This document shows, one piece after another, positions 42,502 through 51,142 of a DNA stretch of 64,000 bases. The stretch lies in the NCBI RefSeq assembly GCF_033097505.1, contig NZ_AP028654.1:2608001-2672000 (forward strand), written 5' to 3'. Every line of letters begins with the position of its first letter. Within the stretch, counting starts at the first letter, position 1. The DNA comes from Helicovermis profundi (GTDB lineage: Bacteria > Bacillota > Clostridia > Peptostreptococcales > Acidaminobacteraceae). Position numbers and translations under genes: made by a program. The notes beneath the pieces were generated by a model. It saw only the letters and a program-made list of their open reading frames with translations. It ran no database searches and was not told the DNA's origin.

Positions 42502-43947
42502 ATGCGTAAAAATACTTCTATTAAAATAAATACATTAATATCAATTGTTATAATCATTGGCTTTATTGTGACTGGAATAATTAGCTATTCCACATATAGC
42601 AAAATTATCAAAAATGATATTAAAAACATTTCAAAACTAACCTCTATGAATATCTATTCAGAAATTAATAATGAACTTACCAAACCTATTTTTGTTTCTT
42701 TAACTATGGCTAATGATAGTTTTTTAAAAAATTGGCTTAGCATAGAAGACAAAGTAAATACTATTGATCACTATAAGCAGTTACAAAATTATTTAATTGG
42801 GATAAAATTAAAATATGGATATGATTCAACTTTTTTAGTTTCAACTTCTACTAGTAATTATTATACTTATAAAGGTATTGAAAAAAGAATCAGTAAAAAT
42901 AACGCACATGATATTTGGTACTTTGATTTTATAAATAAAAATCTGAATTATGATTTAGATGTTGATACCGATGAAGTTTCTGACAACGCTCTAACAGTTT
43001 TTATCAATTGTAGAGTAGAAGATGCAAAAAACAACTTACTTGGAGTTGTTGGGGTAGGATTAAAAATAAATGAAATTCAAAAAATGTTGAAAACGTTTGA
43101 AGACAATTATGGCTTAGAAGTGTTTTTAATTTCACCTGATGGAATCGTTGAAGCTCATACTAACAGCAATTTTATTGAGAAACTTAATATATTTGATGAT
43201 AAAACAATTAGTAACTTCAAAAATGAAATTCAAAATAATCATAGCGACCTTTTAACTTTTAAATATAAGGATAAAGGAATAGATGGATATATAATTACAA
43301 GATACATTGATGAATTAAATTGGTACCTTGTGGTAAAAAAAGATACTTCTATTCTAAAGAAATCTTTATATTCACAGCTTTTTAAAGTAATGGCTGTAAT
43401 GATATCAGTAATTATTTTCACATTAATTATTAGCACAAAAATAATCAATTGGTATAAACAAAAACTTTCTAACATGGCTAAGACAGATTATTTAACTAAT
43501 CTCCCTAATAGACGCGGCTTTAATGAATTCCTTAATAATGCAATTGAAAATCATTCAAACTACGGCAATGATTACTATGTATTTGTTTTTGATATTGATG
43601 ATTTTAAAAGTATTAATGATAATTTTGGACATTTATTTGGCGATCATGTTATAAGGAGAGTAGCAAAAATATCAAATAAATTTATTGAAGGTAATGGTAT
43701 GCTCGCCAGATGGGGTGGAGATGAATTTTCTGGTGTTTTATTTAATATTGATAATTTAGATGATTTTTCAACTAATTTATTAAATATTATTTTAAACGAC
43801 GTAGAACTTAAAGATAAAAACATTACAATAAGTCTAGGTATAACAAAATCAAAAGCTTTAGATACAAGAGATACTATTATATATAGAGCAGATCAAGGTA
43901 TGTATTATTCAAAAGAACATGGTAAAAACCAGTATAAGGTAAATTAG
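42502..43947 (+). CDS. Membrane diguanylate cyclase with Cache-type sensor
   Basis: 481 aa. TM1 at about 8-30, an extracellular Cache-like sensor (about 35-290: WYFDFINKN and VGVGLKINEIQ), TM2 near 300-320, and a GGDEF domain (about 325-480) with the intact active site WGGDEF. DYLTNLPNRRGF is the usual start of the domain. It makes c-di-GMP in response to an extracellular small molecule. Monocistronic; ribosome site AAAGGAG. Confidence 0.92.
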   Translation: MRKNTSIKINTLISIVIIIGFIVTGIISYSTYSKIIKNDIKNISKLTSMNIYSEINNELTKPIFVSLTMANDSFLKNWLSIEDKVNTIDHYKQLQNYLIGIKLKYGYDSTFLVSTSTSNYYTYKGIEKRISKNNAHDIWYFDFINKNLNYDLDVDTDEVSDNALTVFINCRVEDAKNNLLGVVGVGLKINEIQKMLKTFEDNYGLEVFLISPDGIVEAHTNSNFIEKLNIFDDKTISNFKNEIQNNHSDLLTFKYKDKGIDGYIITRYIDELNWYLVVKKDTSILKKSLYSQLFKVMAVMISVIIFTLIISTKIINWYKQKLSNMAKTDYLTNLPNRRGFNEFLNNAIENHSNYGNDYYVFVFDIDDFKSINDNFGHLFGDHVIRRVAKISNKFIEGNGMLARWGGDEFSGVLFNIDNLDDFSTNLLNIILNDVELKDKNITISLGITKSKALDTRDTIIYRADQGMYYSKEHGKNQYKVN

Positions 43948-44059
43948 GTATTTAGATTTTATACAAATAATTCAACTCCTTTACCCCGATTTTAATAGGG
44001 TACAATTTTCTGCTTAAGTATGCTATAGTTTCATATAGTAGGAAAACAAAGGAGGAAAT

Positions 44060-45745
44060 GTGAGAAAAATAATAATTAAATATAAAATGAGCTTTGCAGT
44101 AGCTATTTTATTAACTATTTTGGATTCATCATTGCAAATAGGTGTGGCTTTTTTTATGAAGTTCATAACTGATGCAACTATAAGCAAAAATATGGACTTG
44201 TTATTTAAATTAGCAATATTGGCTAGCTTATTCTTTATACTTCAATTTATATTTTATTTTATATCAAGAGTTGCGAGAGCAAAATACATACAAAATGTTA
44301 TTGGATTTTTAAGAGAAAATATATTTGAACAATTATTTAAATTACAAATTAATGATTTTCACAAAAAAAATTCAGCAGAATATATTTCTATGTTGAGTAA
44401 TGATGTTAAATTATTGGAAGAAAGTTATTTTGAAAAAGTACTAGATTTAGTTGCAATGAGTAGTCAGCTAATAGTAACTAGTTTAGCGCTAATTTGGATT
44501 CATCCATTTGTGGCTTTAATTGCTATATTACTGAATTTACTCCCCTTGGCTATACCAGGGGCTTTTAATAAGAAAATGGATAATAGTAAAAAAATATATT
44601 CTGATAGTATGATGACTTATACTGAAAAGTTGAAAGACTATTTTGATGGTTTTGAAGTTATTAAGAGTTTTAATATAGAAAAAGAATTAATTAGGTCTCA
44701 TAATATTTCAAATAAAAGACAAGAAAAAAATAAGTTCAGTTTTGTGTTAATTGAATCATTAATGAATGCTTTATCTTTTTCTAGTGCCTTTTTTATTATG
44801 GTAATTGTCTTTGCCTTGGCTGCTTTTTATTCTATAAATGGTAGTGTAGAATTAGGTACTATGGTAGCAGTTATTATGTTAGTGAATTACTTAGTTGTAC
44901 CAATTGTTGAGATTAGTTATATAATTGGAGATATGAATTCAGTTAAATCAATAAAAAATAAGATTGATGAATTTCTTAATGCTAAAGAAATTTGTAATGA
45001 AAATAATAGTAATGCCACTTTTAATAATAGTATAATCCTTAAAGATATATCGTATAGTTTTGAAGATACTAAAGTATTAAATAAGATAAATTTGAAATTA
45101 GAAAAAGGAAAAAAATACGCAATTGTTGGTGGTAGCGGTTCTGGAAAGACTACATTAGCTAAATTAATACTCGGTTATTATGATGATTATGACGGATTAA
45201 TTAAATTAGACGATATTAACATGAATAGTATTAGCGATTTTAATAGATATAATATAATGACTATGATTCACCAAAATGTATTTATGTTTGATGATAGTAT
45301 AATTAATAATATCTGTCTCTACAAAAAGTATGAAGAAAAATATATAGAAGAAGCTATTAATAAATCAGGATTAGATAAAGTAATAACATCGTTATTAGAA
45401 GGAAGAAATGCCAGAATTATTGATAATGGCAAAAACTTTTCTGGTGGCGAAAAACAAAGATTTGCAATAGCAAGAGCCTTAGTTAAGAAAACAAATATTT
45501 TAATTATGGATGAAGCAACTTCAAGTTTAGATATTGAAACTGCAAGTGATATAGAAAAATCAATTTTAACGATCGATGATTTAACAGCAATAGTGGTGAC
45601 TCATAAATTAAATAAGAGTATTTTAAAAATGTACGATGAAATAATTGTACTTGATGACGGTAAGATAATTGAAGCAGGCACTTATGATGAATTGATGGAT
45701 AAAAAAGAAATGTTTTATGCATTATTAAAAATGGCTACAAATTAA
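44060..45745 (+). CDS. ABC transporter with fused permease and ATPase
   Basis: 561 aa, exporter-type half transporter: six TM helices (about 10-285) and an ATPase with GGSGSGKTT, the signature FSGGEKQRFAIARAL and LIMDEATSSLD. The start is GTG 44060 directly after GGAGGAAAT; the overlapping ATG is out of frame. There is no neighbouring second half, so it probably works as a homodimer. Three small minus-strand membrane proteins of unknown function follow. The cargo could be a peptide, lipid or drug. Confidence 0.9.
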   Translation: MRKIIIKYKMSFAVAILLTILDSSLQIGVAFFMKFITDATISKNMDLLFKLAILASLFFILQFIFYFISRVARAKYIQNVIGFLRENIFEQLFKLQINDFHKKNSAEYISMLSNDVKLLEESYFEKVLDLVAMSSQLIVTSLALIWIHPFVALIAILLNLLPLAIPGAFNKKMDNSKKIYSDSMMTYTEKLKDYFDGFEVIKSFNIEKELIRSHNISNKRQEKNKFSFVLIESLMNALSFSSAFFIMVIVFALAAFYSINGSVELGTMVAVIMLVNYLVVPIVEISYIIGDMNSVKSIKNKIDEFLNAKEICNENNSNATFNNSIILKDISYSFEDTKVLNKINLKLEKGKKYAIVGGSGSGKTTLAKLILGYYDDYDGLIKLDDINMNSISDFNRYNIMTMIHQNVFMFDDSIINNICLYKKYEEKYIEEAINKSGLDKVITSLLEGRNARIIDNGKNFSGGEKQRFAIARALVKKTNILIMDEATSSLDIETASDIEKSILTIDDLTAIVVTHKLNKSILKMYDEIIVLDDGKIIEAGTYDELMDKKEMFYALLKMATN

Positions 45746-45751
45746 TTTGCT

Positions 45752-46009
45752 TCAGCCTTCATCTTTATTGGATTTAACAATATATAACAGCATTTTAAAT
45801 AGGCTATAAATACAAATTGCTAAAAACGAAGCAAAAACTCCGACAAGCAATATAAAGCCAATTTCTTTTGATATAAAATTATATATTGGTAAAGCTATAA
45901 CAAATTCGAAAATTATAGTAGCAATAAATAACAAAGCAATTACGGGCATTCTATTATCTTTAATATTGAAAATTTTAGTAAAAAATCTTTCATAACTATT
46001 ATTCTTCAA
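45752..46009 (-). CDS. Small membrane protein of unknown function
   Basis: 85 aa with two TM helices (about 22-42 and 50-75) and a short basic/acidic tail. I recognise no family. Start is TTG at 46009 after GGAGGGG. Truncated structured repeat copy C lies directly upstream. It converges on the ABC gene, with 6 bp between the stops. Confidence 0.55.
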   Translation of the reverse strand: MKNNSYERFFTKIFNIKDNRMPVIALLFIATIIFEFVIALPIYNFISKEIGFILLVGVFASFLAICIYSLFKMLLYIVKSNKDEG

Positions 46010-46042
46010 AACAGCCCCTCCAAACTATATATGTAGCTAAGC

Positions 46043-46130
46043 ATAAATGAATTTCTTGGATTCAGAGGGAGTTTCTACTCCCACTGAATCTTAGAAAACA
46101 TAATCCATGGCCCTTTTTAGAGTTCTTTAT
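46043..46130 (+). repeat. Dispersed structured element, copy C (truncated)
   Basis: 88 bp matching the left two thirds of copies A and B: left end, left hairpin (loop TTCT in place of TTTT) and the linker to AGAGTTCTTTAT, where the match stops before the second hairpin. Its right part supplies the last codons and stop codon of the neighbouring gene (46117-46401, minus strand). Confidence 0.85.
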
Positions 46131-46401
46131 TAATCATTTTATCAATAGCATCAACAGCCTCTAACAACTCTACTTTAGTACATTTTCTATATAATTTTAT
46201 AGCTTCGTTTTTCTTTCCTTTTACAATTAATTTTTCTATTGCCTCTTTATCTTTTTCATCAAGTTCATTATCACCATTTAAAAACAATACTTTAGTTAAT
46301 AAAAAATTACTTCGTTTTATTTCATTTAAAATCCTAATTAATACTATTAATAGTATTAAAAACAAAGCAAATGCAAAAAAATATATTGCTTGAAAATTCA
46401 T
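46117..46401 (-). CDS. Small membrane-anchored protein with L7/L12-C-terminal-like segment
   Basis: 94 aa: one N-terminal TM helix (about 5-25), then a charged region in which KGKKNEAIKLYRKCTKVELLEAVDAID resembles the conserved helix-turn of ribosomal L7/L12 C-terminal domains. Small membrane-anchored proteins of this kind occur in many bacteria, with unknown role. RBS AAGGAG. The final residues (NKEL) and stop codon are encoded by structured repeat copy C, so the natural C-terminus may have been replaced. Confidence 0.65.
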   Translation of the reverse strand: MNFQAIYFFAFALFLILLIVLIRILNEIKRSNFLLTKVLFLNGDNELDEKDKEAIEKLIVKGKKNEAIKLYRKCTKVELLEAVDAIDKMINKEL

Positions 46402-46566
46402 TATCTACTCCTTGTGTTTATTTAATTTGTAACTAATAGCCTTAAAATCCCTAATTAATATTTTAATCATTATAAAAATTAATTTTTTCTACGTTTTATA
46501 ACTCTTTACATACTAAATTCTATTCAAAAGCAAATTAAGTTTAACTATTTATTTTTACATATTTTA

Positions 46567-46806
46567 CTACATATTATTATATTTATATAATCTTAATGAA
46601 TTTATCCAAAAAAATATACAAATACCAATAGAAATCCAAAAAATAAAATTTGATGCAAAAATAATTATATAAGGAATGAATATTAATGTTAAAAACGAAA
46701 TAGTCACAAATTCACTTTTTTCACTTTCAAATTTTTTATCAAAGACAAGTTTTTTAAGCATAAATCCTATTAATCCAATAATTAAAAGCCCATATACATG
46801 ATTCAT
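46567..46806 (-). CDS. Small hydrophobic membrane protein
   Basis: 79 aa, two or three TM helices and little else. Ribosome site GGGAG 8-9 nt before the ATG supports it. I recognise no family. It is one of three small membrane genes on this strand. Confidence 0.5.
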   Translation of the reverse strand: MNHVYGLLIIGLIGFMLKKLVFDKKFESEKSEFVTISFLTLIFIPYIIIFASNFIFWISIGICIFFWINSLRLYKYNNM

Positions 46807-47131
46807 TTAAATTTCTCCCATTTGTTAAATAAAAACATCACCAAACAATATCTCTAATTGAAATTTATTATCTTAATTTAGTTTAACATTTACATGTGTA
46901 TTTTATAAGTACCTTTTATAATAATTTTATTTTTTTATATATATTTTTTGTTATTTATAACCAATATTTTATTACAATTAGAGAGATATATAGATTATAA
47001 TAAAATTAACAACATGTATTTATTTCAAAAACTATTATGTATATAAATTTAACATCCTCATTAATTTCAAGGCGAACTTGTTTTTTCAAAAAAAAGCTAC
47101 TACACTTTAAATTAAGTGTAGTAGCTTTTCT
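46807..47131. other. 325-bp AT-rich intergenic region
   Basis: No ORF with a ribosome site. A distant inverted repeat (ctctaattg near 46852, caattagag near 46976) may be chance. The right end is the HD-GYP terminator. Confidence 0.5.
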
Positions 47132-47132
47132 T
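47090..47132 (-). terminator. Terminator after the HD-GYP gene
   Basis: Stem AAAAGCTACTACACTT / AAGTGTAGTAGCTTTT with T-rich flanks. Confidence 0.85.
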
Positions 47133-48943
47133 TACTCTTCTTTATATTTGTAATATATTTTTTCTATTTCCTCTTTGCTTTCAAAAAATACGTCTACTAC
47201 TTCCGGATCAAAATGATTACCTTTACCTTCATTAATAATTCGATAGCATTTTTCAAGCGAAAATGCAGTTTTATATGGTCGTTTTGTTGAAAGAGCATCA
47301 AATACATCAGCTATTGCACAAATTCTAGCCGATATAGGTATTGTGTCCCCTTTTAATCCATTTGGATAACCTGATCCATTAAATTTTTCATGATGACAAA
47401 GTGCAATATCAACTGCAATATCAAAATAATTAATATTAAATCCTGAAAACTTTTTATCAAGATCTTTTAAAACTTCAGCACCTGCATTAACATGTGTTTT
47501 CATAATTTCAAATTCTGCATCTGTTAATTTACCCGGTTTAAGTAGTATATCATCTTTAATTGAAACTTTTCCAATATCATGCATTGGCGCAGTTAAGTAT
47601 ATATTTCTAATAAATTCCGAATTAATTTCTTTTTCCCATTTACTTTTAATAGAAAGTTTTTTAGCTAATAGTTCAGTATATAAAGCCATTCTCTTTAAAT
47701 GACCACCCGTTTCAGGGTCTTTCGCTTCTGCCATTTTAGCTAAACTCGATGTAACAATATTTAACAAATCGTCAAATAGTAAACTTTTATAAAATGCCAT
47801 AGAAAGTTTTGTTTCAATTAATTTTACAAAATCAATATAACTTTCTTTAAAAAATTCTTTATCTATTTCAAAATATGCAAAACCAAGAATAATGTTATTC
47901 ATCGCAATTGGCGTTTTTATAACTTTATTATTATTTATATTTTCAATAACCACTTTATCAATCCAAGGAGTAAATTCAATATTATTTTCCGTGCAGCAAC
48001 ATTTTTCATCAAATCTAACTTCAACTAATGAATTTTCTTTTGAATATACAATTCCAATAGCCACAAAAGGAATAAATTTTCTAAAATTTTCATACATATA
48101 TTTTAGCATAGCATCTAAATTATTCTCTTTTAAAATACTATCTTCAAATTCATAAATTAATCCAATTTGAGAAGTAAAACTATTAAAATCTTCGAATAAT
48201 TCAGCAAATTCATCTTCTTTATCCCTACTTAATTTTATATCAATTTTGCCTAAGCTCATTTTTCTAAATGCTTCTTTTATTTTCTTAATTGGATTATAAA
48301 AGTCGACTATCATCATAAATATTAGTAATAAAATAAGTAAAACTGCTATTATAACACTTGAAAGTTGTGTGTAAAAAGAAATTTTACTTTTATTTGTTGC
48401 TTCATTTAAACAAAGAACAACTAATTCATCCGAGAGCATTAGTAAATTGGGATTAATTTCGCTAAAAGATTTATACAAATTTTTATATTTTTCAGAGTTT
48501 TCATCAAGTAAAGTGCTAGATAATTCTTTAGAAAGTTCACTCGATTTTAGAAAAGTATCTCTAATTTCTTCAACTTTATTAACTACCTTTTTTTCGAAAT
48601 CCCCTCCAAGTTTTAACTTAATTTCATTTCCATCTATTAATGTATATCGCCTACTATCTATTGTTTCTAGCAAATTATTAAATTTTTCCTCAGTAAGCAA
48701 TATACTTTTTGATAAATCATTTATATCAGTAAAATACATATGTGACATTCTTGACTGAGCGAGGTTTATAGTTTCACTAGAAAATTTTTCAGCTAGTATT
48801 CTTTCTTCTGAAATAATTTCAGTTATTGCTATATGTTGTTTTTGAGTATCTATAGCAACGTAACTTGCAATTATCGTTACTGTAAGTGCCACCACCATAA
48901 CCATAAATACTAGAATTAATTTAAATGATAATTTTTTTACCAT
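47132..48943 (-). CDS. Membrane sensor HD-GYP c-di-GMP phosphodiesterase
   Basis: 603 aa. TM1 (about 8-28), an extracytoplasmic helical sensor (about 35-185), TM2 (about 190-212), HAMP (to about 265), a GAF-like region (about 270-405), and an HD-GYP domain (about 410-595) with HDIGKVS and HHEKFNGSGYPNGLKG. Degrades c-di-GMP, controlled by an external signal. Monocistronic. Confidence 0.9.
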   Translation of the reverse strand: MVKKLSFKLILVFMVMVVALTVTIIASYVAIDTQKQHIAITEIISEERILAEKFSSETINLAQSRMSHMYFTDINDLSKSILLTEEKFNNLLETIDSRRYTLIDGNEIKLKLGGDFEKKVVNKVEEIRDTFLKSSELSKELSSTLLDENSEKYKNLYKSFSEINPNLLMLSDELVVLCLNEATNKSKISFYTQLSSVIIAVLLILLLIFMMIVDFYNPIKKIKEAFRKMSLGKIDIKLSRDKEDEFAELFEDFNSFTSQIGLIYEFEDSILKENNLDAMLKYMYENFRKFIPFVAIGIVYSKENSLVEVRFDEKCCCTENNIEFTPWIDKVVIENINNNKVIKTPIAMNNIILGFAYFEIDKEFFKESYIDFVKLIETKLSMAFYKSLLFDDLLNIVTSSLAKMAEAKDPETGGHLKRMALYTELLAKKLSIKSKWEKEINSEFIRNIYLTAPMHDIGKVSIKDDILLKPGKLTDAEFEIMKTHVNAGAEVLKDLDKKFSGFNINYFDIAVDIALCHHEKFNGSGYPNGLKGDTIPISARICAIADVFDALSTKRPYKTAFSLEKCYRIINEGKGNHFDPEVVDVFFESKEEIEKIYYKYKEE

Positions 48944-49030
48944 AATTACTCCCTTCCAAAGCTATGTATATTTTTTTCTTTACTCTAATTATACCACTTA
49001 TAAAGTACTATAATCATAAGTAATATAAAT

Positions 49031-49068
49031 AAAAAAACTAATTTCACCTAGAGGTAAAATTAGTTTTT
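49031..49068 (-). terminator. Terminator after lspA
   Basis: Minus strand: AAAAACTAATTT arm, inner ACC/GGT pairing, complementary arm and seven T. Confidence 0.75.
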
Positions 49069-49091
49069 GGGATTTATTTATATATTGTTTT

Positions 49092-49550
49092 CTATATCTT
49101 TAAATCAGCTTTTAAAAATATAACTGCAACTCCTAGTAAGACAGCTCCCATTACAATAAATGAATCTGCAACATTAAAAATGGCAAAATTTATCAATCTA
49201 AAATCAAAATAATCTATAACATAATTTAATCTTATTCTATCAATAATATTTCCAAGCGCTCCGCCAATAATAAATGCAATTCCAATATTTATAATTGGAC
49301 TTCCAAGGTTTCTAACATTTTTTATAAGTAATCCTCCAATAAGTGCAATAGCAAGGAATGTAAAAAGTATCAAAAATAATTGTTTATCCCTAAATATACT
49401 AAAAGCGGCTCCTGTGTTTCTTGCATAAGTTAAGTAAAAAACATTTTTAATAAGAGGAACACTTCCAATAGCCATAAGCTTTGTTGTTACAAAATATTTT
49501 GATATTTGATCAAGTGTAGTTACTAGTGCAATAATAAATAAATATATCAT
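49092..49550 (-). CDS. lspA: Lipoprotein signal peptidase (signal peptidase II)
   Basis: Integral membrane aspartyl protease that cleaves prolipoprotein signal peptides. Four TM helices; the catalytic Asp residues lie in GGALGNIIDRI and FNVADSFIV; NTGAAFSIF is the family N-terminal motif. 152 aa, typical. Third gene after the flavodiiron fusion and cls on the same strand (28 bp after cls). Confidence 0.95.
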   Translation of the reverse strand: MIYLFIIALVTTLDQISKYFVTTKLMAIGSVPLIKNVFYLTYARNTGAAFSIFRDKQLFLILFTFLAIALIGGLLIKNVRNLGSPIINIGIAFIIGGALGNIIDRIRLNYVIDYFDFRLINFAIFNVADSFIVMGAVLLGVAVIFLKADLKI

Positions 49551-49577
49551 TCTTTGCTCCTTAATATTAGTAATAGT

Positions 49578-51131
49578 TTATTGTAAAGGCGAAACTAATC
49601 TTCCAAGTGATTCTAAAAATCTATTTCCAATACCTCTTTTAATAAATTTTTCATAAAAAATCTCATCACTATTTGAAATATCATTCATAAAATCCTCTTC
49701 TAATCTTTCGACTGTTTTTTCATCATATATAAAGGCATTTACTTCAAAATTTATCTCTAAACTTCTTATATCTAAATTTGCTGTTCCAAGTGAAGCTACT
49801 TTACCATCAGCTAAAAATATTTTTGCATGGATAAAGCCTTTGTTATAAGTATATATTTTTACGCCTGCTTCAAGTAATTCTTCAATGTTATCTCTAGATG
49901 CCCAGTAAACAAAGAAATGATCCGGCTTATTTGGGATAATAATTCTTACATCTACTCCAGAAAGTGCAGAAGCTATTAGGGCCATCTTTAAACTTTCTTC
50001 AGGTACAAGGTATGGAGTGGTTATCCAAACCCTTTTTTCAGCATTCGAAATCATTGTAAAATAAGCTTGCAAAATTGACTTCCAGTCACTATCTGGTCCA
50101 CTTGAAGTTATTTGAACAATTTTATTTCCTACATAGTTTTGCTTATTAAATAAATAATCTCCACTAAGATGTTCTTTCGATACATGAAACCAGTCATTAA
50201 TAAAAATTTGTTGCAGAGAAAAAACTGCATCTCCTTTTATCATTAAATGCGTATCTCTCCAAAATCCTAATGTAGGGCTTTTACCTAAGTACTCATCTCC
50301 TATATTAAGTCCACCTACAAAGCCTATTTTACCATCAATAACTATGATTTTTCTATGATTTCTATAATTCAATTCTCTCGATAAAATTGGAAATAAGACA
50401 GGAAAAAACTCATTAATTTTTACTCCAGCTTCTTTTAAGTCATTTTTAAATTTATTTCCAAGACGCCATGATCCAACACTATCGTAAATAACTCTAACTT
50501 TTACTCCTTTTTTTGCTTTTAAAATAAGTATTTCTTTAATTCTATTTCCAATTTCATCATTTTTAATAATAAAATACTCTAGATGAATATGATCCTCTGC
50601 ATTTAAAAGCATATCAATTATTTTATTAAATGTATTTTCTCCATTAGTTAAAACTTCAAGATTATTATTAACAGAAAAAGGTGTATCAGAATTTTTTAAT
50701 AATAAGTTAACTAACCTTTTATTCATAATTGAATCATCATCAAATATATTTACATAATCAATTATGTCTCTTTGTATACTTGCAGCTTTACTCATTATAT
50801 CAGATTTTTTATAATTTTTTATTTTCTTTTTAACTTTTCTTGAATAGGATCTACCAAATAATATGTAAAAAGCAAAACCTAGTAGTGGCACTAAAAATAA
50901 AACAATCATCCAGGCAAGAGTCTTGCCCGGATCTTTGTTTTCTAAAAAAATAACTAAAGCTATAGTGACAATATACGCAGTAAATATCCAGTATATGATA
51001 CTTCTAATGAAAGCAATTACCGAACTATTGGTAAAATTAATATCAAGTATCGCTAAATATAATTGTACAGCCATAAAGATTGAAAATATTATTAAAATAC
51101 TCATCCCTATTCTTTTAATCCATTTATCCAT
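49578..51131 (-). CDS. cls: Cardiolipin synthase (phospholipase D type)
   Basis: Membrane enzyme joining two phosphatidylglycerols into cardiolipin. Two N-terminal TM helices (about 8-28, 40-60), then two PLD catalytic motifs: HRKIIVIDGKIGFVGG near residue 262 and HAKIFLADGKVASLGTANLD near 430. 517 aa, normal for the Gram-positive class. It begins 12 bp after the flavodiiron fusion gene and precedes lspA, so the three are probably one transcript. Confidence 0.94.
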   Translation of the reverse strand: MDKWIKRIGMSILIIFSIFMAVQLYLAILDINFTNSSVIAFIRSIIYWIFTAYIVTIALVIFLENKDPGKTLAWMIVLFLVPLLGFAFYILFGRSYSRKVKKKIKNYKKSDIMSKAASIQRDIIDYVNIFDDDSIMNKRLVNLLLKNSDTPFSVNNNLEVLTNGENTFNKIIDMLLNAEDHIHLEYFIIKNDEIGNRIKEILILKAKKGVKVRVIYDSVGSWRLGNKFKNDLKEAGVKINEFFPVLFPILSRELNYRNHRKIIVIDGKIGFVGGLNIGDEYLGKSPTLGFWRDTHLMIKGDAVFSLQQIFINDWFHVSKEHLSGDYLFNKQNYVGNKIVQITSSGPDSDWKSILQAYFTMISNAEKRVWITTPYLVPEESLKMALIASALSGVDVRIIIPNKPDHFFVYWASRDNIEELLEAGVKIYTYNKGFIHAKIFLADGKVASLGTANLDIRSLEINFEVNAFIYDEKTVERLEEDFMNDISNSDEIFYEKFIKRGIGNRFLESLGRLVSPLQ

Positions 51132-51142
51132 AATTACTCCAA

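Noticed and set aside
44060-45745. Horizontal transfer of the ABC transporter gene
   Set aside because: Composition does not clearly differ by eye and no mobility gene is adjacent; not supportable without computing codon usage.
19781-46130. Repeat copies read as CRISPR or as IS fragments
   Set aside because: Copies are kilobases apart with no spacers, and contain no transposase remnant.
46852-46984. Distant inverted repeat (ctctaattg / caattagag)
   Set aside because: Nine bases about 115 bp apart in very AT-rich DNA; likely chance.
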